From assembly GCA_033060915.1 (NCBI GenBank), contig CM065394.1, forward strand, positions 30,470,001-30,534,000: a stretch of 64,000 nt of DNA, written 5' to 3'. The notes beneath the pieces were generated by a model. The model had not been told where the DNA came from and did no database searches. It was given only the letters and a program-made list of their open reading frames with translations. A program made the position numbers and the translations under genes. The DNA comes from Euryodendron excelsum. Lineage: Eukaryota; Streptophyta; Magnoliopsida; Ericales; Pentaphylacaceae. Positions 25,801 to 39,381 of the stretch are shown piece after piece. Each line of letters starts with the position of its first letter. Positions within the stretch are counted from its first letter, which is position 1.

Positions 25801-26747
25801 CGGTGTTTGACATGGTGGAATCCTGGCTGGTAATGAAAATGAATTTCAAGCCTACTAGATTTCTTCGTATTGTTACACGAACCTTTTATGTGGGTAAGCA
25901 TTCACTCTCTCTCTCTCTCTCTCTCTCTACACGTATATAGGTAGTTCCATTACTATGATTTGTTTGTTTGATTATGGAAATCATTTTCTACTTTCCGAGT
26001 GTGCAGCCCTCACAATGTTCATTGGAATGACATTTCCTTTCTTTGGTGGGCTCCTCGGGTTCTTTGGAGGATTTGCATTTGCTCCAACTTCATACTATGT
26101 AAGCCAAAATACATAAGAATTTTTTTTTTTTTTGGCTCTATTTCCCTTTCCCCCCTCTTCTGTAAGACCCTGTAATCGAAATGCTGATCTCACCTTTTTT
26201 TTTTTCTTTTTTTTGGGTCATTTTTGCAGGTTCCATGTATAATATGGCTTGCCATCTGCAAGCCCAAAAGGTTCAGCATATCTTGGTTCACAAATTGGGT
26301 ATGTTGACATGCAACTAGTCCCATACATTTTGTGATGATTGGGTGTGTTAGGGTCCGTTTGGTAGGGTTCGTTTTAAGTCTTTTTAACTTAGCCTTTTTG
26401 ACTTATAAGTAAAAAAAAATTATTTTTTTAAATTTTTTATTTTTTGTTTTTATTTTTTTACTAGTCTTAGCTTATAAAAGCCAAAAAGCTAAAAAAAAAT
26501 TTCTTACTTATAAGTCAAAAAAGCAAAATAAAAAAATTTTAAAAAAATATATTAAACAAGTCCTTCGTGTATGATTTTGTGGTTAAGTTGCAAACTATAT
26601 ATATATATATATATGTATTTATATAACATCCTGACATGCAATTTTCAGATATGCATCATACTTGGTTTCCTGTTGATGGTTGTAGCCCCTATCGGTGCAT
26701 TGAGGCAAATCATATTGGAAGCCAAAGAATTCCAATACTACTCTTGA
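22854..26747 (+). CDS. LHT1-like: Lysine/histidine transporter-like amino-acid permease (LHT family), complete
   Basis: This is a proton-coupled amino-acid importer of the AAAP superfamily, at the plasma membrane by family analogy. Seven exons: 22854-23119, 23724-24107, 25283-25676, 25788-25893, 26007-26098, 26230-26298, 26649-26747. They total 1410 nt, 469 residues, slightly longer than typical LHTs because of a very acidic N-terminal tail (residues 1-45, rich in Glu/Asp/Lys). TM1 is [20 protein letters not shown]. Later family marks are [72 protein letters not shown] and [19 protein letters not shown]. The ATG at 22854 is used, since the upstream in-frame codon is only TTG. All introns are GT-AG. 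Intron 2 (1175 bp) and intron 1 carry tandem duplications. No lesion is seen. LHT1 proper cannot be told from close paralogues here. Confidence 0.95.
23184..23722 (+). repeat. Tandem intronic repeats copying the splice-acceptor region of LHT intron 1
   Basis: A block running 'cagtaactgtgattatg', 'gcaatttagtgacttggg', TTTTCTT, then 'gtcacata' with TA-rich spacers occurs at about 23184, 23265 and 23535, and partially at 23690-23722, where it forms the real acceptor. AT dinucleotide runs separate the units. Confidence 0.65.
24486..25195 (+). repeat. Tandem duplication, two copies of about 385 bp, in LHT intron 2
   Basis: Matching landmarks occur in order in both copies: AAAATTTGTA/AATTTTGTATTAAAA, 'tttaaagtaaaatg', 'tatacaatatgttta', 'gaattttgt-gcataact', 'acccaaaac', and 'ttaaccattttaaaac'. 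They are strongly diverged. The surrounding intron sequence (24180-25200), with CGGTCC/GAACCG words, is probably transposon-derived. Confidence 0.6.
26351..26566. mobile_element. MITE, CCGTTTGGTA-ended family, in LHT intron 6
   Basis: It begins GGGTCCGTTTGGTAGG and ends ATTAAACAAGTCC, an imperfect inverse. Inside, TTTTTGACTTATAAGTAAAA pairs with TTACTTATAAGTCAAAAA further on, so the transcript could fold back. It sits wholly in the last intron and spares both splice sites. Confidence 0.6.
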
Positions 26748-28054
26748 TCATGTTCCCAAATTGTGAAAAGCACAAAATTGCCTTGCCCAACAAATCATTA
26801 TGTGCCAAGGAGGGTGCTTGTTTAATTAAACTGTTAATTGTCTTCATTTTCGCAGACGATCGATGGATCTTCCTTTGTTTATATTAGGACATGTATTTTA
26901 GCTTGTTTTTGGCAAGAAGCAGCTGTGAAAACAGGAATTAAAACTACCATCTGCCGGCTTCTTAATAAAGTATGTTAATGTAGTGTTATGTGTCTTTTTG
27001 CATAATGCAATTAACCTTGGAATAATTTTGATTTGCTAATATTATGTACCAATATCTTGGGTGAATCTGCTGTGGATTATATATACACACACATATGCAG
27101 AAAATCAATGTGTAAGCAAACATCCTCTTCAAAACATTTATAAAGCAAGGTTTTCTGCCCCCTACTTAATAAAACATTTTGCTTTTAAACTTTCAATAAA
27201 CTTGTGCCTGTTATTATCAACAATAGAATTATAATTTCAGACTTTCAGACTTGGAAGGCCTGACATGTTTGAATAATTTGGTACCCATGATACGAATTTA
27301 CATCAACTGAGCTTGATCTGCTTGTCATGTTAACAAGTCAAACTTAAACATATTTCAAAGTTCGAAAATTCTTTAAACTCAGGCTCAAAAATTAAACAAG
27401 ACAAGTTTGAACACATTTTGAAACTTGTTAAGGTTATCAAACCAAGCTTGAACAATCCACCACTTGACTCGGCTCCTCTACAACCCTAGTTAGGTATGAG
27501 TAGGAGCTTGTCCAGAAAGACACTCTTGCCTTCTGATAATGAGAATCAACTTTGTGGCTGAAAACCATTTCATAGAACTCTTGAAAGTTCAAAAGATTAT
27601 GAAATGTAGTGCTTAGCTAGATTTGCTGAGAAAAAAAAAAAGTTTATTACAGAGAAGAGAATCAACCAACAAAAGCACCGACAAAACAAAGATAACAAAG
27701 CAACCTCTTTGACAAGAAGTAGGAAACTCCCATCTCATGAAATTCAGATTATGAAGGCCATCTGGCTAAAGCTTCTTCTTGTGGAATCAGCACAAAGAGG
27801 AAGTAAAGAGAAATGAAATGCAAATCCCTTGTTCAAAAAACCCGTACGATGGCTGTCTCAAGAAACTAAAAAACTGCCAAAAATCCGTATTTCTGAACTA
27901 CCTAGCAGCTACAAAATTTGAGTACTCTCTCTGCATCTCAAGGTCAAAACCTCAAAATGAACTTCAGTGTAACAGTCCCGAAGCCCCCCTAGTTTGTTAG
28001 TTGAACTTTCTATTGAGGAGCCAGAAAGTGGTGGGGGCTCTGCAAAGCTGCCTC
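26748..28054. other. LHT 3' region and intergenic DNA
   Basis: A poly(A) signal AATAAA lies at 26964-26969. The rest shows no supported gene. The FabG pseudogene begins, by its 3' end, at 28055. Confidence 0.5.
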
Positions 28055-28163
28055 TTACATCACCATACCTCTATCACTGATAATAACCTGCAATCATGCA
28101 ATGAATATCTCTGAATAAATAAACTACAATAATATTCCCGTAGAACATGAGACTATCAAACTA

Positions 28164-28253
<90 letters not shown>

Positions 28254-28654
28254 TTACATGGAGGGCCGGGTCATGATTGTTCTTTCAGTTCTTCTAAAAA
28301 TAAACAGTAAAGTGTGAACTAGCCAAGCTTGATCATTCTCTAATAGCCCTGCTTTGTCTATCAACTAAAACCCCTTCTACTAGAAAGAAAACTTATTTTT
28401 GAAATTTTTTTTCGATTTATGATCTGAATCCCACAAATAAATTGCCAACTAATTGGAAATCCATACCAGTGAAATAAAGCAAATGCATGCAGCTTGGAGG
28501 GTATGCTCCACAAAGAAGATAATCTTAGTTACACAAGTCCCATTATCTACATTAAAAATTAATTCCATTATTCATAAATGCAATTTCAACTATAAATGCC
28601 GACATTTATTTCACAAAAATGTAAATTATTCTGCATTCTCACCCAAGGGGATGG

Positions 28655-29331
<677 letters not shown>

Positions 29332-29453
29332 CTATGGAGAAAGAAAGCTCTAGTTTTATTGAACTGCATCAAACTCTGGGATACAACATATTACGACATT
29401 CCGTAATTGAAGTTGACTTAATGTAATAAGCGTTATGAACATATCCGAACTTA

Positions 29454-29708
<255 letters not shown>

Positions 29709-29937
29709 CTAGAATGAAAATTTTTCACTTCAATTTATTTAGCAATATGGAGTAACAGTTCTTTCATTCAATTTCTGAGCTAAACTCAAAAAAGATAAAT
29801 CATGCTAAAGCAAGAGTAGATAAAATGCAGGTACAATTTATATAGCTCATAACTTCATATATCAATGAAGATGGCCAACACCAGCTCCATTGATCCTACT
29901 AAAGAACCACTCTTGAGCAATATTTGAGCAAAAAACA

Positions 29938-29962
29938 AGAGAGAGAGAGAGAGAGAGAGAGA
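29938..29962 (+). repeat. (GA)n microsatellite
   Basis: A run of GA units in an intron of the FabG pseudogene. Similar CT/GA runs lie at 25903-25928, 35132-35157 and 36614-36648. Confidence 0.85.
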
Positions 29963-32051
29963 ACACAGATTGGACAACCTCACAGTGCATGAAGACATTT
30001 AAGCTGCCATAGGATACAATATGCCTATTATCTTTCACTGTTTACATGGCAGGCTTTCTGCTAAGCATATATAATCCTCTTGAACATTGAACTTTGACTA
30101 CTGGACATCAATTTGATTATGATAGGATGAAGACATGAAATTTAACCAACCAAATTTTGCTGGGAAGCTTTATTGTACTTCGATGGACACAGTTTTATGA
30201 GAATAAGACAACTTCAGATACACAGATGTTACTCAATTCTTAAGATATTCAACTTGAGGCACACAAACTTAAGATATTCAATTCTTGTGGAACTACATTT
30301 ATTTTTGCTTTGATCTCTCTCTCTCTCTCCCCCTCTGTTTTAATAACTAAGATAAACATGCTTGTGTCTCCGTATGTAGGCAGGACAGACTTGGCACTGC
30401 CCCTTCCCCTTCTGGGGCAGCAGGAGATACCACTCAAGCTAGGAAATGGTGATATCAACTTTTACTCGCTCATAACCCACCATTTTTCTAAATTCCATCT
30501 ATTTCAATCTCCCAAAAGACGTGCAAAGATAAATCCTTAAGAATAAACAAAAGGATTTCACCAAGTGCTAGAAGTTTATCAAACAAAAATTTCAACACAT
30601 TTAGGTCTTGTTGAGGTGCAAAGGAATAATTTTGTAAATATTAATTGCCAATAAAAAGTCGACTAAAATTTTTTAAATGGAACTCTACCAAGAAATAAAC
30701 ATGTGACAGACCAAATATGTGCCAGAATTACCCCTGAACAAGTTCTACTTTGGAAAACTACTAGTTTCTTAGGAACAAATGGAACCCCGTTCTCACTTAA
30801 CCCAAAAAAAAAAAATGAAAAAAGAAAAGAGAATCCCATTCTTCACTCCATTGGCACTTTCAGTTGTAGGTCCAGATAGATGCCAAGCATAACAACAAAA
30901 ATATGTAACTAGTTATCACATTCATTCCCTTGCTTGTCTTCATTTATTGCCACCGAGACCAACATTTTAAATTCAATGGTTATATCTTAGAATAAAAGAA
31001 GAGTATTATAACTTGTTCTCTTTGAATTACTCAGTAAGGAAATACAAAAAGCCAACTGAGCACAATTTAAGGTCAAACAAGAAATAGAGAAAATGACCTA
31101 ATTATCTCCTTATAATGAATTTCAGCCAGGTGTTGGGGTCTTTCCGCTTTTGGGTAGGTTAAAGCAAGATTGAGAGCCCTAGAAAATAAGGTTTCACCAT
31201 GAATTACTTTCATAGGCTATAACAACAAGTGCTGTAAAGTTAAATCAACACAGCCTAGTCAACAATCTAACATTGATTGTTAACGGTTATTCCCAACCTT
31301 AAAAGGAGCTTTAGAAGCTGTGGTAGAGTGCATCCATGATCAGAGAAAGGGCACTAAATTATGGGCTGCATTTTGCAGCTGAAGTAATTGACCTGCACCA
31401 AAACACTAGGTGCAAGCCCTGGAAGATAATGAAGCTTATCAATTTGGACCTTTGCAAAATTGGGCAACATTTTCAAAAAGGCTAGAAAGGTATAACTCAC
31501 TCATCTGAAGTAAGAGAGTACCAGAGTAGGAAAAATGAGAGAGAATCAGTTTAGTCATGTGCAACTAAAACCAATAAATGCACCAAAGGAGTGTGTTGGT
31601 TCAAAAGGCTCTACAAGAACAATTAAAAGTTCATGAAAATGTAAATGGCTTATTACTAAACAGCACCTATAGACCAAGTTAGAACCAAACGGTGAAAATA
31701 GATTTATGTAATCAAACCTACATAGTCGGGAATAGCCTTTTTCTGAGTGGACTTGACTTGATTTGATGGGTAATGCAATCTTACAATGCATGAATGTTAT
31801 AGACAAAACAAAATGGAATTATGAGGATCTGTTAAATGGTCCAAAATCTAAACACCAATATGCAGTAGCTATTAGGCAGAGTGAACCAAATACAGTCCTG
31901 CTCTACTCAGTGGACCAGAGTGTGTTCCAGATATGGGGATTTAAACATTACCTTTCTCTTATTTATCATAATTTTGGCTGCAGCCTGCAACCAGAATAAT
32001 AATCTTAGATACAAACTGAATGACTGAGATTTCAATAATTACAAATAATCA

Positions 32052-32234
<183 letters not shown>

Positions 32235-34911
32235 CTAACCTGCATTATTTACCCATACATCAACCGTTCCCCATCAATCAACTGCCTGCATGCATAAGAA
32301 CCACATGAAACCTTGTTGCAAGCACCTACTGTAAAAAACTCAAAGATAAATTTGTACCACCCGGAGAAGAGCTTGCTCACTGTTTTAATCATTAATCCCA
32401 CATCATCTTCTTGCGAAATATCACCTCCAAAAGTAAGAGCTTGGCCACCACATGCCTCAATCTACATAAGTAAACTGTAATTGCTCACAACTCTGTTGTC
32501 TGCAACTCTGATGCATGGAATGGCCAACACAAAATTTTCAGCACATTTTATTATGAAGAGGCAAATATAGTTTCCCTGATTGAGATTTTTTATCAACTCC
32601 TAACAGGCGTAGCAACACAGATGCAAATTTTGACTAATAATTACGAGCACAGGCACAGACATGAAAATCTAATATAATCAAACAGTGGGCTGTGTTTGCC
32701 TTTTGCAGTTGGTCCGCCAACCCTGTAAATAAGCTTATTCCTATACTTCTTTTGCAAGTTATCCTTTATTTATCCTGACTAATTTGCTTCTAGTATGTAC
32801 CATAAATGACAAATATGCATCTGTCCAGAGTGTAAGTATCTGCTGTGTACTAAATATACCACCAGCTAGTATATGTGATGGCACCAAGTTCAAATTTCTC
32901 CAAGGTTATGTACTAATTTTTTCTTCAGAGAAAATCTCGCAAATACTGACAAGTAGCAGAGCACAAGGAATTCTATAATGCAAAGATAAAAGTTCCAATT
33001 CGTTAGAAAGTCTCATGAGATTTGATCTTGGTATCTGAAAAGCATAAGGTCAAATTGTAAAATTGAGTAAAATGGCAAGATAAAATGTCATTAGGGGAGT
33101 TCTATAAGAAGGGTTAGTTCTGGTTATTTAAAAATTCTAAGGTAAAATGCATTTCTTTCAAAAAAAAAATTGCAAGACATAGTGGGAATTGTCAGGTTTT
33201 AAAATGATAGTTCTATTCCATGGGGGATTTTATGGGCGTGTCTGACAAGTTTACTGAGGCAGAACAATAGATTATGCCATAACAAGGAAGAGATGAGAAA
33301 GTTTTGTTTTGCCTAGAAAAAATCCTCACTAACAATTCCAAATTAAAGAAGCCTACTTTCTACAATTTGATTTGTAGCAAACTTTGTACTAGGCATCTTT
33401 AAAAGTTTGCTGTGCAGTAAACAAAAACAATACAATTGTCTTACTGCTTGTGGAAATACCTCTTAGATCCCTTAATTTTGGCCTTCTGCGGAATATCTCT
33501 TTAGTAAACATGTAATTGTGTATGTGATTCAAACAGTGCTTTTTAGAATGTCAATATGTTCAGTTTATTATAGCCAAACACCATTAACTATTTTAATGGG
33601 GAAAAAATAGATAAATAATGCCAAAAAACAATGAGCATATTAAAGAATAACCATCAATACCAGGAAAGAACCTGCCAGCAGAAATTTTGTATTGCACCAT
33701 AAAAATCAAATGCTTTGTATGACCATTTAAAAGAATAAAGCACACCTCTTTGGAAACCACTTCAGCCTCGTTTGATGACCTCACATAGTTCACCAGAACC
33801 TGTAAAAGAACAAAGGAATCCACAATTATAAGATAAATTTGAAGAGACTACGGGAAACTTCACGTTTCCAGTATCTACATAATACGACAGGAACATGCTT
33901 GAACTATAAGAGCTCCAAATAAAGCATAACTTAATTAAAGGCTTCGAAGAAGCCATGATGGCAAAGATGATTGGTTTCACTTGTGACTCATCAAGACAAT
34001 TTTGCATAACACCGTAATACTAAAGCAGAATGCCTCATTCATAAAAGTAAGAGGAGTTGATTACATATGGGTTTAAAAGAAGAATGTTTACGGAGAAAAG
34101 ATAAAATGACTCTCATAATAATGAAATGCCGAAGTCAAGCTAAACATCAAACGACATTACTGCAGTGCAATAGCTTTCTCATGATTGGTTTCGTTTGCCT
34201 GAAACGCTCGTAAAATGGCAATTTTGACAACACAGGATACTGAAGATTATAGAAATAGGGAAGTGAAGGTAGCAGTAGCAGTGTTTTGCTAAATTGGCAT
34301 GCGCATTATTTCCACAATTAATTCTAAGGGCCAGCATCATGACTTGACTTTTTTTTCCTACCAGCAGATGTTGTCAGCCAACAAACAACCCAGTTGTACC
34401 TATACAACATTTCATGATATATATCCTGGTCCTAAAAAGGTAACACATAATATGAAAGGAGAAGCAAAATTTTTGGGATTCCGTAACATAAAGCATACTT
34501 TTGTAGTGTGTACATTGTACAACTGAAAATATCCATATTTCCAGAGTCCTCGAGGATTTAACAAACTGAACCAAAGGAAACTCTAATACAATGAGCATAA
34601 AATGCATCTATCCAACAAGAACAACTTTATTGCTAATTGGACTAGTATTTCTCAAAGTTATTCAAAATGTCCTTTTGAAGACCATCAAAGATATACATTT
34701 TGTAAGTTTTGATTATGTTTCTTCCAAGTTCTAATTACCAAAGTAATTGCTCATCGCGTATGCACACCTACAAGCCAAAAGAAAATTCACTAATTGCAAA
34801 TACAAATTCAGTATCCATCTTTTAATGCCTGTTTAACAAAATGGAAAATCAACTAAATTCAGTATCCATCTTTCACTGCCGTTGAAAGAACTAGCAACAC
34901 ATAGGCGTCTA

Positions 34912-35049
<138 letters not shown>

Positions 35050-35381
35050 TTAAACTTTCTGAGCAATGTCGACACCACCTTTTTCAGCGAGACCAACTAC
35101 ATATACGACATACACATGTGAGTGTCTATGCTCTCTCTCTCTCTCTCTCTCTCTCTCCCCATATATATAGTATGCACGTCGGAGATACCTGAAGAAGCAG
35201 AAGAACAGGACCACCGGCACTGCAAGGCAGGGCTAGGTTGGAAGGGAAAAGATCGAACGCCGGAAGTGACCAAAGATAGAGAGCGGAAATGAGAGATTTG
35301 GCGAGCAATTAGGCCACCGGAAGGATCGACTTTTTCCGGAATTCCGACGGAGTTGAAGGCTATAGCTGCTGATGCTGCCAT

Positions 35382-36608
35382 TGAAGAAGCTTCGGAGAAT
35401 CTCCGGATACTAAGAGCTAAGGAAGAAGAAGAAGAAGATGATGAAGAGAGAACGAAGAAACGTCGCTGGAGAGACCGAAGTCATGGGAGATCTCATAGCC
35501 CGCTTGGAAATTGGGAGAGGGGACGGACTTCCTTTTATCAGGAGTGCAAAAGGGTGAAATTTTTTTAAATCATTCTCTCTTCTTTCTTTTCATTTATCTT
35601 TAATTTTTTTTCCTTCCTCTTTCCTCTCCTCCTCAAGTTACAGAATTAAAATAATAACAGTGTTTGGAATCAAATCCTGTAAAAAAAAAAAAAAGACATT
35701 TAGTTTTTTATGATTTAAAAAAAAGAAACAGTACTTATTTTTTCATTTTATTGTTTAAATAACTTAATAAATATATATTCTAAGATATATCATCCGATTA
35801 TGTAAAATATTACTGTATTGATTTAGAATTTGAGAAAAATTTAAAAGAAAAAAAAATGTGAGATGGAAATAAATAATAATTTTTTAGTATGTGTGCATGA
35901 AAAGAAAAAAAAAAAAAGTATTAATAATAATTTTGTGATGCCTATATTCTTTTTATCCGAAATTTTGATTTTTAGAGGGGTATTTGTAAATACTTAAGTA
36001 TACAACTGCAACGTGAAGTGATAAGCATATTTTAATTTTACAACAGGAAACACGTGCATAATGATAATTTTATAACATATGTACTTTCTATTTAAAAATT
36101 TAATTTACTAAAATAAATTTAAAAAAACCTACCATCTTGATCAATTCACTAAAGATTTTTTTAAAAAGAAACACAATTAAAGAAAATTTTTAAAATATTC
36201 ATATTCATAAATGATAAGAGTTTATTGCTCTAACAAAAATGGTAAGAATTTATAAAAAGTTTTGGACAACCTATATATCATGACACATATTCTTAAGTAT
36301 TGTTCAGAGGAGTTTGCTCTGGTGACGTATCATGTCTAATTTTTAGCTACAAAATTAGTCTCCTCATAGAGTTAAAAGGTTACACATTTGGAGTATAGAA
36401 AATGGCTTAAGCCAAGCCACTTTATCCTAATAAATTATCAGTCCCTGATCCAAAATTAACTGGATGAAAATTATAACCTGACCACTTAATCTATAACATT
36501 TTAACTCCTCTCCACTTTTTTTTTTTATTTCTCTGTCAGAACTCTCTTCTCTCTCTGTCTACACATTTTCTCAGCTTTTTGTCACTTTTTTCTCACACTA
36601 GCCTCAGT

Positions 36609-36653
<45 letters not shown>

Positions 36654-37549
36654 TTTTGACCATTCTCTTATCATTTTTTTCACATTTTATCGTTTATTAC
36701 TTTAAAAAATTGTGTTTATAAGTATGAAAATGACAATTATACAAAGAAAATCACACATACCTTTTGATTTTTGTATATTTTTATTTTTCAATGTGTTGAT
36801 TTTTTTGAGATAATGTTATATAATTAAAAAAAATTTATATTTTATACATAATGATGTGATTAAATCTAAACTATTTATTTTAAAATAAAATACATATCAT
36901 GATAATTTTAATATAAAAATGTTATCATTACATTATTTTGATATGATTTTCTTTTCGCATTTTATAGAATAACAATATTTTTTTATTTTTTAGGCAATTC
37001 ATATAAATAAATAATATTAAGGCTCAACTATATAATGTAGTATGAGAAATCATTTAGGTGTAGATTGTCATATAAAAATCATATAAAAAAAAATGATACG
37101 TTCTGTCTCTAACAAAAGAATTATTTGTAAAATCACTTGTGAACTCAAATTCAGAAAATTGATCCAATTAGTTAGTTAAACCAAAGTTAAAGAAGACCAG
37201 GAAAATCACTTGCTATGGTTTGATTTCTTTATGTCAGATGGATGAAGCGAATAAAAGCAAGAGACGAAAAGTGAAAAGTGACGAATGGGGACCAAAAAAA
37301 CCACTGGAAAGACAACCCAAGTTAAGGTTTTTTTATTATATTACACATGATAAGAAACACAGGCAGTTCAAGAGGCCTGGCTTGAGCCGTTTTCAGTGGT
37401 AGATAAAAATGCTTTTCATTTATGAACATAAGGTGAAACGTGTGACCAATTTGTTTATTGTAGAAACAAAGTGGTCTCAACTGATTTGTTTATTCACGTT
37501 TGTTTGTCTATTTTTATTGGCTTCTAATTGTGACCCTATATCAATATGT
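35382..37549. other. Intergenic region, very AT-rich
   Basis: No gene is supported. It includes the GA-rich upstream flank of the FabG copy, homopolymer A runs, and a (CT)n run at 36614-36648. A 60-codon frame at 37220-37402 (basic, KSKRRKVKSDEW) has no recognised relative and is not called a gene. Confidence 0.5.
36614..36648 (+). repeat. (CT)n microsatellite
   Basis: About 17 CT units, uninterrupted. Confidence 0.9.
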
Positions 37550-37740
37550 TTTTTTTTTTGATGGAAAATATTTCGTTAATCAATAGGTTGAAGCATCAGA
37601 AATAGCAAGGGGGAGAATGGATGATGGAACTTCTTCCATCCAAATATGTTTCTCAAAAACGCGAGCAGCTAGCTTAGTTAAAGCATGAGTAACAATATTT
37701 TCTTTCTCTTCTCACGTGAGTGCAAAACTATGCTTAAAGT
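37550..37740 (-). mobile_element. LINE 3' end (RNase H-like domain, 5'-truncated) with poly(A) tail
   Basis: Read on the - strand, about 37730-37585 encodes a V-T-H-A-L-T-K-L-A stretch followed by an I-W-M-E-E-V-P segment and a stop. This is the pattern that ends the RNase H-like domain of plant LINE polyproteins (AHTLAKLA, then W.E.VP). A short 3' UTR then leads to a run of A (T on the + strand, 37550-37559), as LINE insertions end. The 5' limit is uncertain and no target duplication was found. Confidence 0.65.
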
Positions 37741-37788
37741 ACTTTAATCATTTGTATTTAGATTATTTTTCTTTCATAGAAATAGAAA

Positions 37789-38463
37789 TCTCCATTTCAT
37801 TTTATGTGGAGTTGACACCTCATTAATAAAATAATAAATGCACTAAATGAAGCCGTGTCAGCTGGGTTTTTTAAACAAAATTATACTTCGGTGTTTTGAT
37901 AACAAAATTAGTAAAACCATTTAATATATTCCAAATGCCGGAACACACAAAAACTGCCTTTCGCCCCCACCACTAATCTCACTGGCATCCATCATTTTTG
38001 GTTTGAAGCCCAAAATTCAACCCAGCACACTTTTGAGCAAAAAGTTTAAAGAATGCACTTGACATAAACAAAAGATTATTATTTCTCTGAAAGTTTCAAG
38101 ATCTGCTACAAGTTTACAACCATTAGAAGTCTAGCTCACTCTTTCTCTCTATGCACAGAGCAAGTATCCAATTTAAGTTAAACCTATCCAGTGTTTCTGT
38201 GGCTTTGATTTTAAAACTAGAAAAGATAGGTAGCCGGAGAGGGGGATGATGGGGATGGAATGCGCTGAAATGTGTTCTCCACCGAAACCCCAAGCACAAA
38301 CAGAAACTGACCGCAGCCTCCATTAGTTTCGGAAAAAATATTAAACTTCTATGCTGAATGAAACGACTTAGTATTGTTACAAATTTCAAAGTGAAGTGGC
38401 TTTATCTGTAAATTCATTTTATTTATTAATGAGGTGTCAACCTCACATCAAATGAAATAGATG
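37789..38463. mobile_element. TIR element with about 50-bp inverted repeats, candidate Pack-type
   Basis: The left end, CCATTTCATTTTATGTGGAG then TTGACACCTCATTAATAAA, is inversely repeated at 38413-38463 (TTTATTAATGAGGTGTCAAC, then CTCACATCAAATGAAATAGA). About 570 bp lie between, including a less AT-rich stretch with a short frame on the - strand. Long TIRs around a gene-like interior resemble Mutator-type Pack elements, but a 9-11-bp target duplication could not be recognised. Confidence 0.6.
38123..38323 (-). pseudogene. Captured gene fragment, possible exon for a plastid transit peptide
   Basis: The 66-codon frame starts MEAAVSFCLCLGFRWRTHFS and continues with His/Pro, Ser/Lys-rich residues with few acidic residues, like a plastid transit peptide. 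GC content exceeds that of the flanks. The source gene is not recognised. It lies fully inside the inverted repeats of 37789-38463. Confidence 0.35.
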
Positions 38464-38464
38464 G

Positions 38465-38989
38465 TGTAGGTGAAATTTTTAGAAAGATCTAATTGAACTC
38501 TCAAACTAAATTGATGGGTACGAACAATCTATAAGAGAAGAATATAATGAGAATGCGTTAACCTTCTTTGGGCCAAAGACACTCTAATAATTAAGTTAAC
38601 AAGCTCAATCACAATGAATCGAATAAAGTATTGGGAGTTAGAACTCAAGTGAATGTACGTTACCCCTTTAGTGCATTGGGTATTTATAGGTTTCAAAATG
38701 TCATTTTCCTTTGGAAATTAGAGTTACTTTTCTCTTAGGAATCTCCCTCATTAAGTCAGTTTAACGTGTCTGGACTTATCCTTTATTTGTCCTATCTTAC
38801 TTAGGAATATGATTTGTAGTCTGGACCCATTAGTCCTTATACTGTTTCGCTGTAAAATCCTTGGGCCAGCCTCTTTGGATCCTAGCATCTGATTAGCTTG
38901 GGCCCAGCCTGTTAAGTCGGCATTTATCGGCCGACCTCCATGGACTAGTCTTCTCTTTGTCTTGGGCTTAACTCTTTATTGAGCCCACA
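38465..38989 (-). repeat. Candidate 3' LTR of the Tat-clade element
   Basis: On the - strand it would run TGTGGGCTCAATAAAG (38989) to ACCTACA (38465). A TATAAATA box lies at 38688-38681 and a purine-rich GGACTGGAGGCAAT tract abuts it at about 38990-39005. The other LTR lies outside the window, so the limits cannot be checked against it. Confidence 0.5.
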
Positions 38990-39223
38990 ATTGCCTCCAG
39001 TCCTTGCGCCCTGTTTGGGCTGACAAAGGGGATAAGGGCTGAGATTCTATTTATAACCTGTCCTCTAACCTTTTTGTCGTTTTGAGTACTCATGCATGAC
39101 GTGGTAGTTTCGTACCGACCTTGCAACTGAAGGGGTGCGCCGAATGGATAGCCAAGGTGATGGTTGGGTCGAACGACATGATTACTGCAGTTCCTCAACC
39201 TCCGAATCAACAACAGGGTTCAC

Positions 39224-39230
39224 TATAAAT
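39224..39230 (+). promoter_or_regulatory. Possible TATA box of the antisense ORF
   Basis: TATAAAT on the + strand, followed by a GA-rich leader (39283-39300) and the antisense ORF start at 39382. The spacing suits a plant promoter. No expression evidence. Confidence 0.4.
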
Positions 39231-39381
39231 TGGGCGTATCCTTACCCATCCTCACCATTCGAGCTTGGCTTAAGATTTCTGGTGAGAGAGAGAGAGAGAG
39301 TGGGTCTTGCCCCAACACTGTAAGTTCTTCTAACCTTTACTCTCTCCTTTTTCTGCCCTTATCCTTAGTGGTCGTTCCCTG

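Noticed and set aside
25356..25901. 181-codon open frame opposite the LHT gene
   Set aside because: It runs antisense through two exons and an intron of LHT and has no family features. It is a shadow of the real coding strand.
27779..28000. 73-codon frame downstream of LHT
   Set aside because: No recognisable motif or splice context, and the composition is that of the flanking non-coding DNA.
37220..37402. Small basic protein (60 codons)
   Set aside because: The N-terminal residues look protein-like, but there is no recognised relative, promoter or splice context.
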